This document shows, in pieces, positions 4,731 to 16,700 of a stretch of DNA of 17,417 nt (its first letter is position 1; every line of letters begins with the position of its first letter). Below the pieces are notes generated by a model. The model made no database searches, was not told where the DNA came from, and was given only the letters and a program-made list of their open reading frames with translations. The position numbers and the translations under genes are program-made. This stretch comes from CAYHOI01 sp964358175 (lineage in GTDB: Bacteria > Margulisbacteria > Riflemargulisbacteria > GWF2-35-9), in the NCBI GenBank assembly GCA_964358175.1, contig CAYHOI010000035.1:1-17417 (forward strand), read 5' to 3'.

Positions 4731-7700
4731 TGAGCATTCCCGCTCTAGATTCAACGTCTTCTGCGCGAGAGGCTAAAGCCCTCCCACGACTTACGATCAA
4801 AGGCGTGAATCACTCAGATCGAGATCGCACCCTAGTTGCCCTGCGAAAAGCGGATGAAACGGTACCATCAGAAGCAAGAGTATTGCTGGAATACACTAAG
4901 GACGGCACGCTTCACAGAGACAACCAAATCACCAATGCCCGTGGCGAAATAGAACTTCCTGCAAATTTTTATGGGGGTCTTCGGGTAAATGGCTATAGCT
5001 TGGATATCCCGAGGGTACACGTGAGGGTGAGATCCGTAGATCGTTCCTTCGAAGGGTGTACGATGGTTGAGCTACGTAATGTAATCGGCTGTAAATCTGT
5101 TGCAGGAGAGATCGTAAAACTGAGATACCAAGTAGGTGATAAGGTTTATGAAGACCAACAAATCACCAACAATCGAGGCGAAATCGAACTCCCTGCTGAT
5201 TTCGAGGGAGAAATAACGATCAATGATCGGTCAATAATTATTTCTAAGGAAGACGGAAAATTGATGCCGTTACAATATGAAAGGGACTACAAAATAAAAT
5301 ACGATACCAATCAAATCCTGGTATCTCTTACCAATGCGTCTTTTGCAAAAAAAAAGGCGGTACTTTACTACACACACAATACCTGCAATAAGACAGATCG
5401 GTGTGTCATTGGAGAAGCCGGCACAATTGAACTTCCGAAAGATGTAACAGGAGAGGTTCAGCTCGTGATCGATGGGAAGATTTCGAAAATTCGGATCCCC
5501 TCCCAACAACCCAATCTCCAAAAACCCAATCTCCAAAAAACTAATGATGGGATTATTTATGCAACGATTTCCTTTGATACAGAGCAAATCTGGGTTTTAC
5601 TTCCCAAGCCTTATGCCAATAATAGCGTAGAGATTAAGTGCGAAGAGTTGAGAGACAATCAAATAGTAAATGATCAGGGTTACATTTCCATCAATAAGGA
5701 GCCCTCTGCAGGCAAGACGATTAGTCTGTCGTTTAAGAATAGGGATCTCCCCAATGGCACAATCATTATTCCCAAACCCCCTCTCGAAAACAAATCCGAC
5801 CTCCCGACTAGCCTGTCTCCTGCCGGCCTTTTGGTAACCCTGCCGCTTCCTTTGGATAAGAGTGTCACGGTTGAGACAAACGGCACATCAGAGAGCAAGA
5901 CGCCTGATAAGAATAAGCAGATTCTTTTACCCGATGGTCTGCCTGGAGAGCAGTTTAAGATCAAAATATCTAGCAATCAGGAATATTCGGTCGTATGGCC
6001 GGAGAAGAGACCTCTTCGAGAAAAGGGGAAATGTGAGAAAAAGCCAGAATTTATGGAGGAAATCATTAATCTTTCTACGATTGAATCAGATAAGTTGCTT
6101 GACGAGAAAATAAGTGACCCGAAGGTTCTGACGGACATAGGAGATATCATGCTAAAGGGATATAAGGAACAGATCGAAATTCAATGTAGCAACTTAACAT
6201 CACTAAATGAATTAAAGAAAGATGAAAATTGTTATCAGTATGCGGTTGGAAAAGTTTGTGAGTGGTATAGCCCCGAACTTGAGCAAAAGCTCACTCCCAA
6301 TGATACACAGGAAAAAATTATAGAGATTATCGAGGAAAAAATGAAAGACTCGGCTGTCTTGGCAAGAATAAAAGAGGAAATTCTGACGCAAATGTACGAA
6401 CAGGCCAGAACTTCTTGTAGTGTCGCGACATCTTCACTAGAGGAATTAAAAAAAAAGGAAGAGTTATATAAGAATGTAAAAGAGAGAGTTTATTTTATGT
6501 ATTTAGAGGAAATCTCTAGAGCACTTGATTCCAAAATGACCGAGGCAATAAAATCCCTGCCTGGCGGTGACCTTTTACCTCTTTTAATTAGGGCTTATAA
6601 GGATTCTTCTGTCCAGGGAATTGAGATCGAAGTGGCCGATCCACGTCTGGTTAATGATGTGATAGACAAGCTGAAGCTTATACCGGGTATAAAATCGTTT
6701 CAAAACGATCAATTCGAATGTGATGGCATCGGGTTTGTCAAGGTGATCCCTTATGTCAAAAAGGATGGAAGTTCATTCCAGCAGGATATTGCCGCCGAAA
6801 TCAGAAATGAGTTGGTTTCCTTTTGGGTGGATGATCAGGTGGTGACACTAAGTCATCAGAATATAAAGGATTTGATTCTTAAAGCCTATCCGGGGACTTC
6901 ACTGGTTCCTATTGGAGGAGGAGATCCCGATTCCACGTCTCACTTGACGGTGACGAACTATCATGGACCTGTGGATGGGCAGGTAGATCATCTGCTGTTG
7001 CAGGCGATCATGAAAATGCCATCGATGGCCCCTGGTGATTATAGGTTTTATGAGCCCACGGATGGATCTATTAACTCGAAAATCTTGGGTGCACTTCCTG
7101 AGCTCTACAAGAAAGTAAATGACATGCCACCCCTTCCTATATTGTATCTCGTAGGGAAAGGTGAAAAGATGGGAAATCCAAAGATCGTTGAGGTATCCTC
7201 AAAAAACACTACCAACACTTTGGATGAAATGGCCGACGTATTGATCAAAATTCCAATGAAAAATGATCAACAATATCCCTATCTGCTACCAGAAAATAAA
7301 CAAAATAAAAATGCCGTAAAGGAAGCGATAGCAAAGTTTTCTTGGGATTATAAGTCGGACATCGAAGGAGAACAGAAACAACCGGCACCAATGGATCAAG
7401 CAGAGATAAATCAACCTTTAAAGGATGCGACTCTGAATCGTGAGACTGTGGCCGATATAAATTCTCATATTCGACAAGCTCGGACGATGGGAAATGATGA
7501 TGAGGCATTGCGTTGGACGATTATTTTACGATATATGAAACAATGCAATCAAAAGGAAATATCTCAATCATATCAGATACAAATTGAGCCGATCTCTGCC
7601 AAGGCTCTTGAGGTAATGAGGAAATATGTGCCAAAGGAAGAGGTCACATTTTCCTATCAGGGAGACAAACAGGAGACCAACCTTTTTTTAAAGGGTATAG

Positions 7701-10700
7701 GTGCAATCGTAGGTGTAGTCGAGCCTCCAACCCAGTCACCTCCGCCACCTGACTTGCCAAGCATCTTCCCTGTTGAAACTTACAAACAATTGGCAATTTA
7801 TCGTGCCTTCATGGAAAGCAGTGAGGAGGGCAAAGCAATCTTGAAGCAAAGAACTGCCGAATTTCAAACGGGTAGCAAAACTATAACCAATCCAGACTAT
7901 GCTAAACATCTAATGTTTCAGAACGAGGATGCCAACGAGTTTGCTACGTGGATACTGGATACATTTCTACCTGCTTCCGAAGATGTTAATTGGATTTTCA
8001 AGGCACAGAGTTTGCTTACGAGCCTTGGAGCGGATGAGGAATTTCAATTGCCCACTGGGGGTAAAATAAAGCTTTCTGAGCTGTTGACCAAGCTCAAAGG
8101 CATGACGCATGACGTTGATTCTCTTTTATCATGGGCTGGTGTGAATTCCGATGTGAGAGAAAGACTGAAAGAACAAGGCTTTATTACCAATGATGCGAAT
8201 CCGAGAATTCTGAAAGTCCCCACGAAGACGGAGTGGACTGATCTTGCGGGTGCTCTCAATTTTGACGATATTTTTATGAAACGGTACCTGTTCCAGTCAG
8301 GAATGAGCTTGCTGATGAATCTGATCCCCATGACCCATGAAGGTGTTGTGAATCCAAATCCTGTTTCCCCACGGGAAAACACTGCATTAAGTCAGGTGGA
8401 GCAACTGTTCTTAGGGCGCATAGAACCGGATCATATCGGGGCAAGACTCAAAGAGGCCATCTTGAGCAAGACTAACAATTATGATCGTGAAAAGGGGCTA
8501 CATGAGATGATGATGAGTCCTGTGGATGATGTGACCCCGGATCAGATTCTCGAGCTGATTAAGGTCATCAAGGCTTCGTTAGAAGGAGCGACTGTGCAAA
8601 GAGCTCGCTGGGGTAACCTAAAAATATGTGAACTGAATAAGATTGTAGAAAAAAATAAAGCTGTCCGGGTTAGAAACGATACCATGAACGATCCCGATGC
8701 GCAGACCCTATTGGATGCCCTTCATTTTATCTCAGTCGGTACGATAGATACCCTTCCACGTCAGTCCGTTCCTTCGCGCGGGGAACTGAGTGATCGACTT
8801 AACGGGATCATTCTGTATTTAGCCGGAAAATACAATATGCCTGATCTGGAAAAAGAGGCAAAAGAACTCAGAGACAGCTGGCAATCACCGGAAGGAGTGA
8901 ACTGGTCGAAGATTTTCGAGACAAATTTGTCAGATGTAGTTTCAGATATATTTAATCGAGATCCTAGCAAGATAGATTCTAAATCCATTAAATATCTTGT
9001 TGCTGTGGTGATGTTTGCAGCTGACCTGTTCGTTGAACCGTTTTCAAATATGATGAAATTTGGCCCGCAAATGGGGATACAGATGCTTGAATATCAGTTA
9101 AAGGTCATCCAAAATATACTGAATTATTCTGTTTATGGAACGATTATGACTGCCAAAACCGATCAAGCGGGGGCATACATGTTGGATGATAACGGTTGTA
9201 TACAATTTGAAACAGTTGGGAAAGATGAACTTATTCAATCGATCATACAGATGATCATGTTTGGTTTTATGTTTGAAACGATGTCTCCGTACATGATGAT
9301 TAAGAATTTTAACCTACTAGATGATTATTCCAAGGGTCGTTACTTCCAGATGCTGGTTAAGTGCTGGGCAATTAACTATATGGTAATGAGCTCGCGCGGA
9401 GATTTCTGGAATTCGGGATGGGGGAAAATGTTAAAAACAATAGGCTGTGCTCACCCTGCACAATTCATAGAATACATGATGAGATCACGGGGATATATTC
9501 GTGCCACGAAGTTCGCTGAGAATGGATTTTTATCCTATTTCCCTTCAGACAAGCTGGAAGCACTGACTGAAAACGATTATGTAAGATTGTTCTGGAATCT
9601 CTATGGCACTGGCATGGAGAAAATCCAGGCATCGGTTGATGCCAAAAAGAAAGAAGGGATGAGGAAGTCAATTTGCAAGATTTTATTGCGAGTCCTGCGC
9701 TGGTCGAATCAGACATCCCAGGCCTGGAATGTGAATAACGTGCGAAGAAAAGCTTTACGAAAAGTTCGACAGGATTTAATAAAATTCCTCAAATCACAGA
9801 GCCTAGGTGTTGATGACCCCAAAGTGCATCATCGTAAACCTGGGACTTGGAATAGTCCGGCATTTATTCCGCGCAAGGAGAAGGAGCTTCGAGCTAAGGT
9901 TCCTTCCCCAGAACAACTGACAATAAACATCAATGGCGAATGGAGATCTGTTGCAGTCAAAGGTATCCGGATAGGAACAGTCGGAAAGAAATACGAGGAT
10001 GCCAAGTCACTGATTGAGGTCGAATTGAATCTTCCCGGGCCTCGTGCTGTGGTGAGCGATGATAATGTGTCCGTGACATTGGTGGTGAATGAAGGCTGGT
10101 TGCGATCTTTGCCACCGGAAATGGTATCCTCAGGTCAGTGGCTTGATACGGTTGAGATTGAAATAAAACAGATACAGAATCAAGCCGAACAGAAGGCCTT
10201 TCCCACGCCAGGTTCCTCTGTTCGGGAGAAGCATATTTTGACTGATCACCAGATCACCAATCAGCTTAAGATGAATGCTATAACGATTGACAATCTAGAT
10301 ATCGTGGGATTGACCGATGATAGCATGCCCAGATTGATCAAGTATTGCAAAGATCAGGGCATTACCAAGATAACCGATGAGAATTATCGTCGTTTTGCGT
10401 TGACGGCTCTCTCGCCCAGAAGAGATGAGGCTCTTGGTCTGGACAAGGTCTATGAACATGTCATATGGCCGATGTTTCACATTGGTGAGGGGGGGGCGTG
10501 TTCACAAATATCTAGCTCGTTTGGGAAGGATGATCTATTGGCTGGAAAGTGGTTCTCATTTTCCAATGATAAAGCCACATTGATGCCTGCTGGATTTGCG
10601 GCACTCAAAGAGAGGATCGCGACTGCGATTAAAACTGGCAAGATCATCGTCCCGGGAGTTGACAGCATCCAGCCTTTGGAAGCTCTTCAGAATTCGAAAG

Positions 10701-13700
10701 CTGTGAACGAGCTGGCGATGGGCATGAAAGGGGATTTGGAAAAGTATATGATCGGATTTAATAATGCGACTGAGATTCATAAAGCACGGGGAGTCATTAA
10801 CTTGGATATACCTGAAAAGGGCCTGTCGTTTGACGAATTTAAAGAAAGACATAAAAGTAATTCGTTATTGAATGGGTGGATCACAGGCTCTTCTGGCTGG
10901 ATAAAAAATGAAACCAACTGGCGGAACTTCATGGAATTATCCATACTCATCGAGGAAGTTGATGCTGGCAAGCTGGCAAGTAGAAAAATTTGTGATGAAG
11001 GAGTAGTACCCAATGCGAGTGAATTGCCACTGAGTAACCCCCAAAAAAAGAAACACATGGCTCGGATCAAGGAGCTGTCAAAGACACTTCAGATCCCTGA
11101 AAAATTTTATATGATTGGAGCGGAAAAAGGCGTGGCTACGAACACACGAGTAGGCCAGATCGCTTTGTTGATGGCTCTGGTAAATGGAAAGCCTCTCAAT
11201 TTTTCGCAATTGATGTTTCAAAACTACGATAATCTGATGGAGACTAGTCGTCATATTTGGTACAATTTGGGAACCGGTGAAGGAAAATCTTTGACCTCAT
11301 TTTTGTTAACCTTGGATTTGCTGAAACGAGGTGAAAAGGTTGTTTTGACGTTTACAGACCCTGATCTGTTGAAAAAAGGGCTGGCAGAAATAAGTCCCCT
11401 TCTGCTCGTGATGGGCAAATCGGTTGAGATTTTCAAGGGCGACGGTAGTGTAAATGCGAAACGTGCCAAAAACCAAATGGATCATGTGGAGGTGCTTCTT
11501 TGTCTGGCATCTGATTTGGATGCTGCATGTGCGGCAGATAAGCAACGAAAAATCAAGGTAATGGAGTCTCTTAATAAACGTACAGCGATCCAGGATGAAT
11601 CCGATCAGACGTTACGAGAAGGCAAACAATCTCCGTTGATAACGTCCAATGGATTGGGTGAAGCTGTTGACAAAAACGAGAAAGAAATATGGGAAGCGGC
11701 AAAAAAACTCATTGTGGAGATTAAAGAAAGTGGTGAACCAGGTCTCATAAAGACGGAAGGAAAAGAGATTAGCTTTCAACCTGGATTGACAGCTCGTATC
11801 TTGAAAGACCCCATTCTGACTAACGCGTATTATTCAAATCCCCAGCTATTGTGGAAAGCCTTAAGCGCGATTGCGACTATTCACTACTTCCATAAGAGGG
11901 ATAAGGATTATTCGATCGATGGTGGCGGAAAGTTTAAGTTTAGGATTCTGGCTGAAGTGGTGTTGATAGATCCCTTGACCGGATTTCGTAAACAAGGGCA
12001 ACAGCTTCAGGATGGACTGACCCAGGCTATACAGGTTCTGGAAGGGCTAAAAATTACTAAGGAAGATGCGACGTCCTCCCTTTATTTAACGGCAGAGACG
12101 ATGAAAGCACTCAAGAGATCGATCAATCTTTCTGCTACGAACATGTATGATTCGCTTATGCTAAAAAGAAATGGCTTGGCGGGTATTGCGGTACAGCCCA
12201 CCGTTCCTGTGTCCAGAAAAGACTATCCTCATATATTAACTCGTGATAAAGCGACTAAATTTGAATTGATCGCACAGACGATTATCAATCAAGATCCCGG
12301 CTTTGCGAACCTGATTTGTGTTAAAAGTGTGGGTGAGGCGAATGAGTTGAAAGCATTCCTAGAAAAACACAAGGGAATAAAGGATTACTTAAAAAAAGGG
12401 AGTGAGACAATCGAGACGCTTGTGGATACGGATTTTGCAGATAATGAGGCAATAAAAAAGAGGGCTGGTAAAGCTCGCCACATCACCATTGCGACCATCG
12501 CAGGTCGAGGTACTGACATCAAAATATCTGGGATTGGTGGACTTAAGGTGATTCTAACTGATTATTTTGTGGATTCGGGTGTAATGGCTCAAATTATGGG
12601 ACGAGTGAATCGTCTGAGGGGAAAGGGACGAGCTTCTGGCAGTACATATCTGATCGCATCCATGGATGGGGATTATTTCAACTCGCCTGGGCGCGAGGCC
12701 TATCGTGCTTTTTGCGAGAAATATATGCTGAGTAATGGCCAAAAAGCTGCAATCGTGTCGAATGGGAATCTGCGTATGAATGACTCGAATCAAGAAATAC
12801 AAGAGATAGCCACGTATTTAGATTTCATTGATGCTAAATTAGGGGATTGCAGCCAACTTGACCGAAGTAAGCAACAACGGAACGCTGAAATAATGACAGC
12901 ATTTTATTTGGCGAATGAATACCAGCATCACAAGTCGGGGATGTCGACAGAAGACGGCTTGCATGAAAATAATCGCGCAATTCTGACTTTTGGATTGGAA
13001 GCTCGTAAAATTGAGAAGATGGCTATTCCAGGCGATATAGCCGAATTTATCAGTCGTCATATGATGGTGGGGCTCAAAAGTGTTTTGGTAAAGCGTTTGG
13101 GGCTTAATCTTACGCAAACCCTGTCATCTAAGGATATTCGGATGATCGAAAAAGCATTGCACGGGGCGGCAGAAGGGGTGGGGTATCATGCGATAGAGGC
13201 GATCTTTGACATAATGGGAGGAGCCATACACGGGGCAGCAGAAGGCGTGGGATACCCATTATCAGGCAAGGACTTCGATTGGAAAGACTTTAAAGGACGG
13301 CCCGTATTTGATTTACTGAATCACCTTGAATTAAATCTGAAAAAGGCGGTGACAAGTGGATTGAAACAGTCGATGTCCCTTGAGGCTGTGAAATTTATGA
13401 GGGAGCAATTGGCTTCCATGTTCCATGAAATAGACATTGCTGGATATGCGGAGAATCGCGTCATGCAGGAAAAGGTCAAGACGACTGTCTGGGACGAGTC
13501 TCTTGGTTCGGTGGCGGACGCTTTTCAAGATGATCACTTGGAGTCACTCAATGATCGGTTTGGCGAGAAATTATTGTCCTTCTATCGTGGTTGCCTAGCA
13601 AAAGTGTTGAAACCGGTACTGGTGGATAGAGTGAATTTGGTAAACGAGATAAAGGCCTATAAAGAAGCATCTGTCGAAGATAAACAAAAAAAATTACCTA

Positions 13701-16700
13701 GTTTCGCCAATGATAAGGCCAACCTTGAAACCGCATTGAGGGCCGCATTGGAGCATCTGAGGAGTCCGGTAAAGGGGGAGGCCATCAGTCGTCCTATCTC
13801 GGTCTTAGGAACAGATTTTGATTTGGCAAAAACGGAAGATGTATCGGCGATCAATGGTCTGCTAAATGCAGTCGGTTCGATGAACCTAATACGCGCGCAA
13901 AATAAGGGGGATCATGTTGCGTTTTTTTACGGAGAGGCCACGATTGAAGAGAAGGAGGGCTATAAGATTGTCACATTTAAGAAAGAAATTATCAATAATC
14001 CGGATCGTGTGTTGGGTGAAACAGGGTTGATGGACAGTGATATGCTTGGGCCTGGCAAAAAAGAGAAGATCATTGTATTGCGACCTCATGAAACCCGTAA
14101 ATCTATGCGTACCTGTGCGCAGAGAGCCTTTGCGAAGGACGGTGGGCAGGCTCAGACCAAGGCTCAGAATTATGCCAAACAGTTATTTGAAATGGTAGGG
14201 TTATCCAATTGGGAGTCTACAGGGTTTACGGTGGATAAAGAAGTTATCCCTGAAAACAACAGTGAACTAAAGCAACTAGTCACACCATTGGTATCAGCCG
14301 TAGAGGCTCATGAAATTCAGCATCAGAAGGAGAATCCCATTCCGGGAGGATATTCTGAGCACCGCCATTTGAGCGGAGGGGAAGCCACTCATGGAAAGGG
14401 CTATATCGAAACACTTAGCGAACTGAGTGCGGATTATGGCGGAATGGTGCGAGCGGCTATAGAAATGGAAATTGATAAAGGCTCCAGAATAATCCTGTTG
14501 TGGATGGCGCAGGAAGCAGCGATGATCGTGCAGGAGGAGAGCTATGACGATACGATACAGAAGGAAGTGGCAGAGAAGTATTTGAAGCTGTATGACAAGA
14601 TCGATTTTTCGGCTAATGATTGGAAATCTCAGGCAGGGGATTTGAAAACATTTGCGGAGACGATTATTCGGGAGAATCGCTTTGCGATTGAGGAGGCCTG
14701 TGGCATATTGGTCGGCATGACAAAAAAGAATATGAACGCTGATCAGAAATCACTGCGAATTCGTCAAATGGCTGAGCGAAAGGTGGGCGTGGATCAAGGG
14801 AATGAAAGGATATTGGGCTTAGTCACCCTAACTCCTCGAAAAAAAGGTATGCTAAAGAAATTTGTTAATCGGTCGAATGGCAGATACCTGTTTGATGAAA
14901 AGCTGAAGACGCTTACTCTTCTGGGAAGGGTTACCCGAAATGATGCGAAAGCGTTGAAGCAGATATTATCTCGTGGCGAGATGAATAGGCTACAGATAGT
15001 GTCTTCTTTCCAAGGAAACAAAGTGAAGTTATTGGACGCCATTAAGAATTCTATTCCTAGCGATCTTATAAAAATACTCCATAGCATGAGATTGTCACAT
15101 GCCGAAGAATTGGCATTATGCGAATTTCTTGCAAAGGACAGAGCGGTATTGAATGAGGTAAAAATAGAAGCCAATATCCATAAATTTGTTCTTACGGTGA
15201 ATCAAGTTTATCTGGATGAAAAAGAGCCTGATAAGCAGAAAGATAAAGCGATCGAGAGCATCAACAAGGCTCTTAAGAATAAAGATATCTCGCGAACACG
15301 ATTAGTGCAGGCATTAAGGGATAGTCATATTGGCGATCACAGAATTAGCGATATTATGCACACGTTGTTCGATCAGCACTGGGAGAGCTGGAAAGCAGGT
15401 TCGTGTGCCGACACCGATTTAAAGGAGCTCTGGTCTCATTTGACTCCGTCATTGCAAAAGAGCATCGTTCAGAAGCTTGACTCGCAGGGGAGAGCCAAAC
15501 TTCTGACGAAACTGGTTCTGGGTGATTATCAGAAAAAAGAGTTTTCGAGGGAAGGAAGCTTTATCAATAGATACTCTTCAGATAGAGGAGATATAGGAGA
15601 CATGAAGCGGTCGCTGGCTGATTTTGGTGTAGAAACACTTGATATTCTTTGGGGATTTTTACAAACGAATCCGCCAGCCGAAATATCTCAGTCGGTGTTG
15701 TCGAGTCTGATGAAACGAGAGTCCATTCAGCGTGTTTTTGCAGAAAGTTCAAAAGAAAAAATAGGAAATTGGCAATTTGTGCTGGATATTATTTCCGCGC
15801 ATACGCTGTCCTTGGAGGAAAAGGTAAAGCTTACGGTGGAGGCTGCGGGCGGTAAAATTGAGAAAAATAGGTTGACGAATCTCCTCGGTGTGACAGCCCA
15901 AGCGATTGATGGGGCGTTGATGAATATACCTAAAGACGTGACTCTCCGAGAAAATGGAACCCAGATCAAGCTCCGCAATAAAGGATCAACTGCTCGGACG
16001 TTATCTTTGAATACGGATTTGAAAGAATCAGTGCTGGGGAGGAATGCAAGCGCAGCATGGAAGATAATTCCTACTGAAACAGGATTGGTTATTCGTGGGT
16101 TTCGCCAGTCGATACATGGTGCGATGTCTGGATTAAGTGCTGGAGTGGTTGCGAAATATATTAAAGAGAGGTATATCAATGACAAACAGTTTCGACGTAG
16201 CTTTAAACCAGGAACAGAGTACACCGTGACGTTTGGGGATTTGTTGGGGAGCGGCCTTGACGATGCGATATCTTGGTCCATATACGAGGGGAAGGCGGAG
16301 CTAATGAAGACGGTGAGATCGCCACTGGCAGCTCACGGGGTTATTTTCCTGGATACCGCGCATGGCATGAAACACACACCCGATAGTCAGCTGGGTACGT
16401 CGGGTCTCAGTTCTTTAGCAGGCCTTGGTTCTTTCGTTGGGCTTCAGATGTTTGCGACATGGGCTATATTGACACTTGAGCCGCTTAGCCGGAAATGCTT
16501 GAGTAGCGGAATCCCCCTAATGGTGGCGGTTGTTGGCAAAGAAGTCCTATCTAGCTATGTGGATAAGAATTTGGCTCAACAGTACATGGAGGAGCTTAAT
16601 CGTGGTGAATCGTTGCCCGCTCGTGCAATTCGAGGGTGGAGTGTGGCTGCAAAACTGATCGGTAAATATGCGCCTGGAACATTTTTGGTCGATAAGTTTT

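Noticed and set aside
5862..6113. Small + strand frame inside the giant gene
   Set aside because: Out of frame with the giant ORF, Arg/Ser-rich translation, no ribosome site; the same applies to 15649-15855 and to all - strand frames within 5270-16881.
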